A stretch of DNA of 42,702 bases from Candidatus Gastranaerophilales bacterium (GTDB taxonomy: Bacteria > Cyanobacteriota > Vampirovibrionia > Gastranaerophilales > Gastranaerophilaceae), in NCBI GenBank assembly GCA_944324135.1, contig CALUVE010000018.1, positions 1 to 42,702 on the forward strand. Direction: 5' to 3'. This document shows positions 32,574-39,761 of this stretch, piece after piece. The position numbers and the translations under genes are program-made. Below the pieces are notes generated by a model that saw only the letters and a program-made list of their open reading frames with translations, was not told where the DNA came from and made no database searches. The stretch's first letter is position 1; the number at the start of each line of letters is the position of its first letter.

Positions 32574-34124
32574 ATGGAAGAAGAAAAAACGCAAAAGGAA
32601 TACAACCCCTATATTGTTGCGTTGTCCGTATTATTACCCGCATTTTTGGCGCTGGCAGCGTCATCGGCTACTAACGTAAGCCAGCCGCATATTGCAGGAT
32701 TTTACGGTGCCACACAATATGAGGCAAATACGGTAATAACATGTTACATAATCTCAGGCGGGCTTATGCTGCCTGTTACCGGATATCTGGTTAGACTTAT
32801 AGGGAAAAAACTGTTAATGTTTTACAGTATCTGGGTATTTTGTATCGGATGTTTGTTGTGTTTGTTGGCGCCGAATTTGCAGGCATTGATTGCGGCAAGG
32901 ATTGTTCAGGGAATAGGAAGCGGTGCGATATTACCGTTATGTCAGGCAATATTGCTGGAGGTATTTCCTCCGAACAGGCGCGGAGTTGCAATGAGTTTGT
33001 TCGGGGTCGCGGCAATGTTTTCCCCGCTTGCAGGGCCTTTTATGGGCGGTTATTTGACGGATAACCTTTCGTGGCAGTGGGTTTTTATCATAAATATTCC
33101 GCTGTGTATGCTGGCGTTTTTGCTGGTGAAAATTTTTGTCCGTTCGGATAAGCCGGAAAAATTAAAATATAAGAAGAAATTTGATATAGTCGGTTATCTG
33201 TCAATAGTTACAGCTATGGCTTGTATGCAGATAGTACTGGATAGAGGTCAGCAGTACAACTGGTTTGATACCTCTTGGATTTGCTGGCTGACGGGGATAT
33301 GTATATTTTCGTTTGTATTTTTCTATGTGTGGGAGCTGGAATACAAATACCCTGTCATAGATATCAGAGTTTTTAAGGACAGAAACTTTTTGTTCGGAAC
33401 AATAATAAGTTCTTTTATAAACGTAATGTTGTATTCAACATTGCTGCTTGTTCCGATGTTTGTACAGAGTTTGCTCGGATACAGCCCGTCAAAATCAGGG
33501 CTTGCAATGTTTCCGAGAGCCGTAATATGTTTAATCGGACTGTTAGTCGTCGGAGAACTTTCAAAACATATAAAACCCAAAATACTTGCTGTCACGGGGT
33601 TGTTAATAATGGGCGGTTCAATCTTGATGCTTACCCAACTGAACACGACGGCGTCAATAGAGAGCGTAATTTTGCCGAACATATTGCTCTGTATAGGTGT
33701 TCCGACAGCATTTGTACCGATAACTGCGATGTCATTCCAGACGCTCCATCCGACCAAAAACGCGGATGCTGCAGCATTACATGCTTTGTTCAAGAATATA
33801 ATAACTGCAATAGCTACCTCAATGTCAGCAACATTTATAGCGCGTGTATCACAGGTGCATCAGACATATCTGGTAGGAAATCTTGCGCATCACAACCCTA
33901 TGTTTCTGGTGAAATTGACTGCGCTTCAGCACAAATTCTTAATCCACTATTCAGAGTTCACAGCGGCAAGAAAAGCCAGCGGCACATTGTATAGGGAACT
34001 TTTGCAGCAGGCGCGGCTGGCGTCATTTTATGATGCGTTTGCGCTTCTTGCATTAATGTGCGTGATTATTATACCGGTACTGTTCCTTTTGAAGCCTAAA
34101 AAGGCTAAAAAGAACGCTGTATAA
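32574..34124 (+). CDS. MFS exporter of the DHA2 (EmrB/QacA) type
   Basis: 516 residues with about 14 membrane spans, the DHA2 drug:proton antiporter layout. It has the typical start ALAASSATNVSQPHIAG, the loop-2-3 motif GYLVRLIGKKLL (motif A), the span-4 R in AARIVQGIGSGAILPL (motif B) and span-5 GPFMGGYLTDNLSWQWVFIIN (motif C). The substrate is unknown. There is no EmrA-type adaptor beside it, so it may work alone across the inner membrane. GAGGG precedes the ATG. It lies in an otherwise isolated transcription unit. Confidence 0.93.
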   Translation: MEEEKTQKEYNPYIVALSVLLPAFLALAASSATNVSQPHIAGFYGATQYEANTVITCYIISGGLMLPVTGYLVRLIGKKLLMFYSIWVFCIGCLLCLLAPNLQALIAARIVQGIGSGAILPLCQAILLEVFPPNRRGVAMSLFGVAAMFSPLAGPFMGGYLTDNLSWQWVFIINIPLCMLAFLLVKIFVRSDKPEKLKYKKKFDIVGYLSIVTAMACMQIVLDRGQQYNWFDTSWICWLTGICIFSFVFFYVWELEYKYPVIDIRVFKDRNFLFGTIISSFINVMLYSTLLLVPMFVQSLLGYSPSKSGLAMFPRAVICLIGLLVVGELSKHIKPKILAVTGLLIMGGSILMLTQLNTTASIESVILPNILLCIGVPTAFVPITAMSFQTLHPTKNADAAALHALFKNIITAIATSMSATFIARVSQVHQTYLVGNLAHHNPMFLVKLTALQHKFLIHYSEFTAARKASGTLYRELLQQARLASFYDAFALLALMCVIIIPVLFLLKPKKAKKNAV

Positions 34125-34162
34125 TATTTATTGCAGTCAAAATGTTTATAACCGGTGGAATT

Positions 34163-35653
34163 TTATATTTCCGTGAACAAATTATCCATAGCATCAAGCA
34201 GGATTTTGTCGGAAATTTCTATGTTCTGGCTGGCAAGTTCGCTGTTTTCTCTTAAAGCATTTGCAAAGCGGTTTTTGCGCTCGTCCGTCCAGAATCGTTT
34301 GAAAAACGCATTTTTGTAATGTTCTTCCAAACTTTCTATTGTTTTTTTCATTTCTTCAATGTTGAATTGTGATTTGAACTCTTGAAATCTTTCTGTTTTG
34401 AGCAGGTTCTTATCCATATCCAAATCCTTTGATGATTTGTACAGCCGTTTTAGGAGCATTATTTTTGTTTTGTCCATATACGGTGTTTCTAAATGTTTTG
34501 CAAAAGGATTCGGGTTAATCCCTGTTGTTTTGCCGTTTTTGAACAAGTTTACCAAATATGCGTCTATAAGTTTTTCTGTCGGATAATATGTGGTTTCCGG
34601 AAACATAGTCTTCTGCCATACGGCTTTTACCAGACTCCAGTCTTTTTTGTAGGCGGTTTCATTCCCTAAATCCACCCGCAGCTTGCTGGTTCTCCAGCTT
34701 TTTGTCATTATTGCCGAGCTTATTTCATGTCTGTCCAGATTCCCGAGGTTTTGGAATTGTTGGGCATTGTGTTCGCTTGATTTGATAAGTCCTCTGAAAT
34801 ATTTGTCAAGTTCACCGAACTTGAAGTTGTATTTCAGACGCTGGGCATTTATTTCTTTGCCGTCAGTTGTTTTTATCGCTATTTCGGTATAACCTTTGCC
34901 GTTGATGAAATGTTCTTTAAGCATTTCTATGAACGCTTTTTCCCTATCCTCTGTATGAATAAATCTGTACCGGAGCGGCATTTTCTGGTTAAATGCACTG
35001 TATGTGCCGGTTTGTGAACTTGTACTTACGTATTTGCCGTCAATTATTTCATCTGCAACTTTATTTTGTATTGCTTTGAATTCAGGGTAAATTTCCCAGC
35101 TTTCAACCTGTTTTGAGATATTTTTCTTGAAGTATTCATCCAGAAGTGCTTGTTTTTCTTCTCTTGTTTTTAATTTTGCTACTCCGTCACAAATCTCTTT
35201 TGAGACGATGTTTTTTATTTTTGTTTCAATTTCTTCTTCAAAATTGAGTTTAGGCGGGTTGATTTCCGGATAAAGTTTTCTGACATCTTCCAGTGTTTTA
35301 CATTGGTTTAAGCCCGAGTAGTGTTCGGACACGGTTTTTTGCAGTGAAAAATCATTAGCATCAACCTGTTTTTCAAGTTTTGCGATAAGTTCATCCGGCA
35401 CGAACCCCTTGAATGTCGCAAGTTTCGTTTTAAAATCTGCTACAAAATCAGAAAAGTTTTCAAACAATTTTTTTGTGTTTACGCCGTGGTAAGCCTGCAA
35501 AAGTTCACTGCCTGCTTTTGCAGTTTGAGATGTTACCTGTTCGGTAATACTTTCCGCTGTTTCGTTCCCTTTTACTGCTTTCTGCCCCAGTTCTATAATA
35601 CTGTCCGCTAGTTGAATCGGTTTTATCATACTTTTATAAAAGTATTTTTTCAT
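34163..35653 (-). CDS. Large helical protein of unknown function
   Basis: 496 residues, strongly charged and mostly helical, without a signal peptide or membrane segment. Several segments look coiled-coil (LAADFKTKLATFK..., EEIETKIKNIVSKEI), and a central block FKFGELDKYFRGLIKSSE is followed by a cluster of basic residues. I recognise no domain. Start ATG 35653 has no Shine-Dalgarno; a second in-frame ATG eight codons later (35629) has none either. It lies between the MFS exporter (convergent) and uvrC (same strand, 77 bases away), and could follow uvrC in one transcript. Confidence 0.72.
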   Translation of the reverse strand: MKKYFYKSMIKPIQLADSIIELGQKAVKGNETAESITEQVTSQTAKAGSELLQAYHGVNTKKLFENFSDFVADFKTKLATFKGFVPDELIAKLEKQVDANDFSLQKTVSEHYSGLNQCKTLEDVRKLYPEINPPKLNFEEEIETKIKNIVSKEICDGVAKLKTREEKQALLDEYFKKNISKQVESWEIYPEFKAIQNKVADEIIDGKYVSTSSQTGTYSAFNQKMPLRYRFIHTEDREKAFIEMLKEHFINGKGYTEIAIKTTDGKEINAQRLKYNFKFGELDKYFRGLIKSSEHNAQQFQNLGNLDRHEISSAIMTKSWRTSKLRVDLGNETAYKKDWSLVKAVWQKTMFPETTYYPTEKLIDAYLVNLFKNGKTTGINPNPFAKHLETPYMDKTKIMLLKRLYKSSKDLDMDKNLLKTERFQEFKSQFNIEEMKKTIESLEEHYKNAFFKRFWTDERKNRFANALRENSELASQNIEISDKILLDAMDNLFTEI

Positions 35654-35730
35654 CGGGAATTGCTTTTTTGTAAAGTTTTTTTAATGACGCAGCTAACTCA
35701 TTTATGTAAATTATTGAAACCACATCCGGC

Positions 35731-37389
35731 TTATTTATGTTTCAGTGCTTTAGAGCGCAGGTTGCGGTGGTAAGTTATGGCAAATCTGTGCGCTTCATCT
35801 CTTATCCGCTGGAACAGAAACAATGCGCTGGAATTTCTTGGCAGGATTACAGGTTCGGACTGTTCGGGCAGAAAAACTTCTTCATTACGCTTGGCAAGCG
35901 AGACAACATCTATCCCCTCAATTCCAAGTTCTTTTATGATTTCCATAACACTGGAAAGCTGCCCCTTGCCTCCGTCTATAATCATCAAATCCGGCTTGTC
36001 CCAGTTTTTTTCTCCCAGATGTGAGAGCCGGCGTGTGAGCACTTCTTTCATAGACAGAAAATCATCAGGTTTTCCCTCGGTTGTTTTAATTTTGAATTTT
36101 TTGTATTCCGATTTTTTGCTCAAACCGTTGATGAATGTAACCATTGAGGCAACTGTATTTGTTCCTTGAATATGTGAAATATCATAGCATTCAATTCTGT
36201 GCGGAAAGTTTTTGAGCCGCAGTTTTTCCGCCAGATATGAGCCTATTTCATTAAAGTCATCCCTGATTTTGGACATTTTGGAAATTTTGGCGTTGTCCAG
36301 CACAACTTTTGCATTTTTGTCAGCGAGCGCCTGAAGTTCCTTTCCTTGTGCAGATTTGCCGTAACTGATTTTGACTTTTTTGCCTGCCAGAATTTCCAGC
36401 CATTCTTCATAGAGCGCCTTGTTCCCGACAGCCTCAAGCTCATTGGAGATGACTTTGTCCGGAAACTCAAGCGAGAGCGTGCTGTAGTATTCTTTGAAGA
36501 AAGTTTCAAAAAATTCTGTCCTGTCGTCCTCTTCAACTTCGTAAACAAAGTCTTTTTTGTCGATAAGCCGCCCCTCTCGCACCATGAGGATTACTATCGC
36601 AAAAATTCCGTCCTCTGCCATCAGAGAAATTACGTCCTCGTTTAGTTTTGTGTTTTCGTACACTACTTTTTGTTTTTCCAGTGTCTTTTTCAAATCAAGG
36701 TAGCTGTCCCTCAATCGTGCAGCTTTTTCAAACTGGAGAGTGTCCGAATATTTTTGGATTTGTGCCATCAGCTGGTTCATTAATTCGGTTTGTTTACCGG
36801 CGAGGAAAAGTTCTGCCTGATGAACGATATTTTTGTATTCTTCGCTGGTTACAAGGTTCTGGCACGGTGCCATACAGCGCCCTATCTGGTAATAAAGACA
36901 CGGACGGTCTTTGAATTTCGGGGTTTTGCACTGTTTGAGCGGAAAAATTTTTTTCAGAAAATCAAGTGTGGAATACATCGCTCTCACATCTGTATAGGGG
37001 CCGTAATATCTGCCTTTTTCCGGATTCATATTCTTTTTTCTCACAACCGATATGCGCGGAAAATCTTCGTCTGTTACCAGAAAATACGGATATTTTTTGT
37101 CATCTTTTAAAAGAATGTTGTAGCGGGGTTTGTGTTTTTTAATGAGGTGGCTTTCGAGGATTAGTGCTTCAACCTCGGTGTTTGTGATGATGTATTCAAG
37201 CCTGTCTATTTGTGAAACAAGCACCTGAACCTTAACGCTGTCATGTTTTTTGTTGAAATAACTTTTTACGCGGCGTTTGAGGATTTTGGCTTTGCCTACA
37301 TATATTATTTCATTGTCTTTGTTGTAATAGATATAGCAGCCGGGGAGTTCCGGCAAGAGTTTCAGAGTTTGTTTTAATTTTTCGTTCAT
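35731..37389 (-). CDS. uvrC: UvrC excinuclease subunit, lacking the C-terminal HhH domain
   Basis: 552 residues from ATG 37389. It carries the GIY-YIG nuclease (LPGCYIYYNKDNEIIYVGKAK), the central Cys-bearing region, a UvrB-interacting UVR segment (QKYSDTLQFEKAARLRD) and the RNase-H-like C-terminal nuclease (ECYDISHIQGT, MIIDGGKGQL, RDEAHRFAITYHR). It cuts on both sides of lesions in the UvrABC pathway. The protein stops at HRNLRSKALKHK, exactly where family members continue into the tandem helix-hairpin-helix (IPGIGxKR...), so about 50-60 residues are absent. No frameshifted HhH remnant is seen after the stop. The ATG has no Shine-Dalgarno but an extended -10 abuts it. A TTG nine codons upstream is less likely. 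Confidence 0.94.
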   Translation of the reverse strand: MNEKLKQTLKLLPELPGCYIYYNKDNEIIYVGKAKILKRRVKSYFNKKHDSVKVQVLVSQIDRLEYIITNTEVEALILESHLIKKHKPRYNILLKDDKKYPYFLVTDEDFPRISVVRKKNMNPEKGRYYGPYTDVRAMYSTLDFLKKIFPLKQCKTPKFKDRPCLYYQIGRCMAPCQNLVTSEEYKNIVHQAELFLAGKQTELMNQLMAQIQKYSDTLQFEKAARLRDSYLDLKKTLEKQKVVYENTKLNEDVISLMAEDGIFAIVILMVREGRLIDKKDFVYEVEEDDRTEFFETFFKEYYSTLSLEFPDKVISNELEAVGNKALYEEWLEILAGKKVKISYGKSAQGKELQALADKNAKVVLDNAKISKMSKIRDDFNEIGSYLAEKLRLKNFPHRIECYDISHIQGTNTVASMVTFINGLSKKSEYKKFKIKTTEGKPDDFLSMKEVLTRRLSHLGEKNWDKPDLMIIDGGKGQLSSVMEIIKELGIEGIDVVSLAKRNEEVFLPEQSEPVILPRNSSALFLFQRIRDEAHRFAITYHRNLRSKALKHK

Positions 37390-37396
37390 TGTTATT

Positions 37397-37405
37397 ATTA
37401 TAACA
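37397..37405 (-). promoter_or_regulatory. Extended -10 (TGTTATAAT) abutting the uvrC ATG
   Basis: TGn-TATAAT on the minus strand with seven bases (AATAACA) to ATG 37389. The transcript would start on the last base before the ATG or at the A. No -35 and no Shine-Dalgarno at a usable distance. Same arrangement as the methyltransferase and aldolase genes. Confidence 0.6.
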
Positions 37406-37430
37406 TATTCCTGCAATCTAGCTATTGTGG

Positions 37431-37563
37431 CATGCCGGAATGGCGGATTTTTAAAATTATTTACATTTCTTAATGCGGTTTTAAATCATGGAAAAGCATG
37501 CTCGGAGCATGATTTCATGATGTGTCATGCCTCAAATCATGTCATTGCTTAAGTTAGAGCATG
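37431..37563. repeat. Phased CATG cluster between uvrC and the hpf region
   Basis: CATG occurs at 37431, 37487, 37497, 37508, 37516, 37526, 37538 and 37560. From 37487 the steps are 10, 11, 8, 10, 12 and 22 bases, close to one and two helical turns, so the sites lie on one DNA face. Nested inverted repeats are also present: AAATCATG (37483-37490) with CATGATTT (37508-37515), and a shorter one inside. No reading frame of note occurs here. It may be a protein-binding array or a structured RNA. I found no match to a known family. Confidence 0.6.
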
Positions 37564-37623
37564 ATTGACTTCTGTAAACCCTTAAAACAGCTCGGACACA
37601 GCGTTTCGTTACAAATGTTCATA

Positions 37624-37635
37624 ATAACATGTTAT
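37624..37635. promoter_or_regulatory. Palindromic operator candidate ATAACATGTTAT
   Basis: A perfect 12-base palindrome centred on CATG, ending four bases before the -35 of the promoter at 37640. It sits where a repressor or activator dimer would act. It continues the CATG theme of the upstream cluster. Confidence 0.5.
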
Positions 37636-37639
37636 CCTC

Positions 37640-37667
37640 TTGAAATACATGGGTTATTTTCTATAAT
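37640..37667 (+). promoter_or_regulatory. Promoter of the small Cys-rich gene and leader RNA
   Basis: TTGAAA (37640-37645), 16-base spacer, TATAAT (37662-37667); predicted start at about 37674. Another CATG lies in the spacer (37648). Confidence 0.75.
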
Positions 37668-37673
37668 GTAATT

Positions 37674-37772
37674 AAGAGGTGCATGACGCCCTCAGGGGTG
37701 GAGGTTCAGACGACTAAAAACGTCATGGATTTTCATGGGATATGTAGATAATTATTGGAGATAAAATATAAA
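37674..37772 (+). ncRNA. Putative structured leader upstream of the Cys-rich gene
   Basis: The predicted 5' leader is about 100 bases. CATGACG (37682-37688) pairs perfectly with CGTCATG (37721-37727), and inside it CCTC (37690-37693) can pair with GAGG (37701-37704). A second GACG (37709-37712) can pair with the same CGTC (37721-37724), so two folds exclude each other, as in a switch. I cannot match it to a known riboswitch or to the raiA-motif consensus from memory. It could be a novel regulatory RNA or a plain leader. Confidence 0.4.
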
Positions 37773-37994
37773 GTGTTTAGAAGTAGAGATATGGGCAGAG
37801 CTGTAGCTGTTAGAAGATGGACACCGACGGCTCTTGAATGTTATAAACGTGGTTGTAATTGTGAGGGTTGCTTTTACAGAGATTTCTTCAGCGGTTCTTC
37901 TCAAAAATGCCAGATGAAAGCATCTGTTCTGGAATTGGTTAGAGTAATCGGCACTCCAAACGTTGAATTGCAGCAATTTATTTTAGAAGATTAG
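37773..37994 (+). CDS. Small cysteine-rich protein, unknown
   Basis: 73 residues if it starts at GTG 37773 (GGAG 12 bases upstream); ATG 37791 would give 67 residues. The core RRWTPTALECYKRGCNCEGC has four cysteines in a C-x4-C-x-C-x2-C pattern, followed by KCQMKASVLELVRVIGTP with a fifth. This suggests a metal or iron-sulfur site next to a helix-turn-helix-like C-terminus. I believe homologues exist in related bacteria but cannot name the family. It lies between the structured leader and hpf. It ends 68 bases before hpf, which has its own promoter. Confidence 0.65.
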   Translation: MFRSRDMGRAVAVRRWTPTALECYKRGCNCEGCFYRDFFSGSSQKCQMKASVLELVRVIGTPNVELQQFILED

Positions 37995-38024
37995 TCCTAA
38001 ACCCTTTAAAAATTCTAAAATATA

Positions 38025-38050
38025 TGTTATACTGTATAAGCGCAGTATAA
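38025..38050 (+). promoter_or_regulatory. hpf promoter overlapped by an inverted repeat
   Basis: TG-T-TATACT (38025-38033) is an extended -10. The same bases form the left arm of TTATACTG (38027-38034) with CAGTATAA (38043-38050), 8-bp arms and an 8-base loop, just before AGGAGG (38053-38058). It could be an operator for a dimeric regulator, since the likely start near 38040 removes the left arm from the mRNA. Confidence 0.5.
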
Positions 38051-38062
38051 TAGGAGGTCTAA

Positions 38063-38446
38063 ATGCACATTCACGTAAATGGCAGAAACATTGAAATTAC
38101 GGATGCAATCAAAGCATACGTAAAAGAAAAAATCGGTAAAGTAGCAGCACACTATGACCAGATTCAAGGTATAGATGTTGTTCTCACTGTTATTAAAAAT
38201 CCTGCTGCATCAGGCAAGCATATTGCAGAAGTCTCTTGCAAAACAAATTCAGGCGTAATCCACTGTGAAGAAGCCGGCGAATCTATGTATGCAAGTATTG
38301 ACCTGCTTGCCGCTAAGTTAGCAAGACAAATCCAAAAAATGAAAGACAAAAATCTGTCCTCAGACAAAGCTTCAATCAGAACAGATGCGGTAAGCTCTGT
38401 AGATAGCGAAGAAGAAACAGAAGAAGTCGCAGCTGTAGAAGAATAA
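38063..38446 (+). CDS. hpf: Ribosome hibernation promoting factor (short HPF/RaiA type)
   Basis: 127 residues. The sequence MHIHVNGRNIEITDAIKAYV starts the beta-alpha-beta-beta-beta-alpha fold. KIGKVAAHYDQIQGIDVVL, EVSCKTNSGVIHCEEAGESMYASIDLLAAKLARQI and the basic helices that sit in the decoding centre follow. It binds the 30S subunit in stationary phase and stops translation. It lacks the roughly 60-residue C-terminal dimerisation domain of long HPF; instead it ends in an acidic Glu-rich tail (about 115-127). AGGAGG four bases before the ATG. Confidence 0.93.
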   Translation: MHIHVNGRNIEITDAIKAYVKEKIGKVAAHYDQIQGIDVVLTVIKNPAASGKHIAEVSCKTNSGVIHCEEAGESMYASIDLLAAKLARQIQKMKDKNLSSDKASIRTDAVSSVDSEEETEEVAAVEE

Positions 38447-38463
38447 TTTATTGAAAAAACACT

Positions 38464-39249
38464 ATGATTAACGGTAAAAAAGTCGTCGTAATAATGCCCG
38501 CTTACAATGCGGAGAAAACCTTAAAACAAACCTACGATGAAATATATCAGGATTTTGTAGATGAAGTTATCCTGGTTGATGACAATTCTCAGGACAATAC
38601 CAAAAACATCTCAAAATCATTAAACATCAAAACAATCGTACACAAGCAAAATAAAGGATACGGCGGCAACCAGAAATCATGTTATAAAGCAGCATTGAAA
38701 TCCGGAGCAGACATCGTTGTGATGCTGCATCCGGATTATCAATATACTCCGAAATTAATACCTGCAATAGTTTCTATGATGGCGTTCGAGCAGTACGATG
38801 CGGTTTTTGCTTCCCGAATGCTCGGTAATTCCGCTCTCAAAGGCGGGATGCCTTTGTACAAATTTGTAGCGAATAAATTTTTGACAGCGTTTGAAAACTT
38901 TATGACCGGTGAAAAATTATCCGAATACCACACAGGTTTCAGAGGATTCACGCGCAAGGTTCTGGAAACTCTTCCGCTTGAGGACTGTGATGATGATTTT
39001 ATTTTTGACAACCAGATGATAGCGCTTTTGTTCTATTACAAATTCTCGATAGGGGAACTATCTTGCCCTACAAAATATTTCAAAGAAGCCTCCTCCATAA
39101 ACTTTTTACGTTCCTGCAAATATGGCTTCGGGGTTTTGGGGGTCAGTGTTGAGTATTTTCTTACTAAATTGGGAATCAAATCAAAGATTTTCCGCTCAGA
39201 TGCACGCAAACTGGATTTAGATGCCGAGTTGGAATATTATTTTCAGTAA
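38464..39249 (+). CDS. Family 2 glycosyltransferase
   Basis: 261 residues of GT-A fold. VVVIMPAYNAEKTL opens it, EVILVDDNSQDNT (D39, D40) binds the nucleotide, and VMLHPDYQYTP (HPDYQY at 89-94) occupies the place of the usual D-x-D/DGDGQ metal site. FRGFTRKVLETLPLEDC corresponds to the acceptor region. It belongs to the soluble dolichyl-phosphate-mannose-synthase-like branch with the HPDYQ variant; a sugar is probably transferred to a polyprenyl phosphate or glycan. It begins 17 bases after hpf with no Shine-Dalgarno, so it may depend on read-through from hpf. Confidence 0.88.
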   Translation: MINGKKVVVIMPAYNAEKTLKQTYDEIYQDFVDEVILVDDNSQDNTKNISKSLNIKTIVHKQNKGYGGNQKSCYKAALKSGADIVVMLHPDYQYTPKLIPAIVSMMAFEQYDAVFASRMLGNSALKGGMPLYKFVANKFLTAFENFMTGEKLSEYHTGFRGFTRKVLETLPLEDCDDDFIFDNQMIALLFYYKFSIGELSCPTKYFKEASSINFLRSCKYGFGVLGVSVEYFLTKLGIKSKIFRSDARKLDLDAELEYYFQ

Positions 39250-39253
39250 AAAA

Positions 39254-39583
39254 TTATTTGAGTAACTGTTTTGTGTTTATGAGCAGTTTGTAAATAAATT
39301 CGACTTCTTTTTGTGTGGAAGCGGCGAGAATTTTGTTTATCTGTTTTATCAGAGCATCTTTATTCTGAAAATGTTCAAAGTCAAATAAATCGTGTTCCTT
39401 TACTCCTAATTTTTCGGCAATTTTAGTAATATTTTCTTCTTTTGGCATCTGGTAGCCGCTTTCAATCCTTGTGAGATTAGACGGTTCCATCTCAAGCATC
39501 TCGGCGAGTTCAAATTGTTTTATCCCGAGTCCTTCTCTTATTTCTTTTATTCTTTTTCCGATTTTTTTACTGAGTTGTCCCAT
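39254..39583 (-). CDS. XRE-family HTH transcriptional regulator
   Basis: 109 residues from ATG 39583 (AGGAAA upstream); the 31-codon longer frame from 39676 lacks a good ribosome site. An N-terminal Cro/C1-type HTH (about 5-62) is clear: IGKRIKEIREGLGIKQFELAEMLEMEPSNLTRIESGYQMPKEENITKIAEKLGV. The C-terminal 40 residues form a helical tail that probably dimerises. It is probably a repressor acting on its own or the divergent polysaccharide-acylation operon. It lies on the opposite strand to hpf-GT2, four bases beyond their end. Confidence 0.88.
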   Translation of the reverse strand: MGQLSKKIGKRIKEIREGLGIKQFELAEMLEMEPSNLTRIESGYQMPKEENITKIAEKLGVKEHDLFDFEHFQNKDALIKQINKILAASTQKEVEFIYKLLINTKQLLK

Positions 39584-39715
39584 GATATTTCCTATATCAA
39601 GGATAGCGTTTTCATTCAAATAACTAAACACTGTGTTGGCGCAATAATAATTGACAAAATTGCTTTTCTGTGACATGAATATCTTTAAAAATGCTCCAAT
39701 GTAGAAGTTTAAATA

Positions 39716-39721
39716 TAATTT
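39716..39721 (+). promoter_or_regulatory. Weak -10 candidate of the SGNH/MBOAT pair
   Basis: TATAAT-like hexamer preceding TTTTTTG, about 40 bases before ATG 39762. The -35 is poor, as expected if it needs an activator or the divergent XRE regulator. Confidence 0.35.
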
Positions 39722-39761
39722 TTTGTTTTATTGGACAGAAAATTATTTTCAGGAGAGGTGA

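Noticed and set aside
33527-33994. Long plus-strand frame within the MFS gene
   Set aside because: It is an alternate frame of a well-supported 14-span transporter, with no start signal and unrealistic composition.
34093-34106. Stem-loop AGCCT-AAAA-AGGCT as a terminator of the MFS gene
   Set aside because: It lies inside the last codons of the gene (Lys-rich end) and is not followed by a T-run.
37390-37772. 6S RNA or raiA-motif RNA
   Set aside because: Position near hpf/raiA is suggestive, but I could not match conserved bases of either family, and the folds seen are short. Kept only as an unassigned leader and CATG array.
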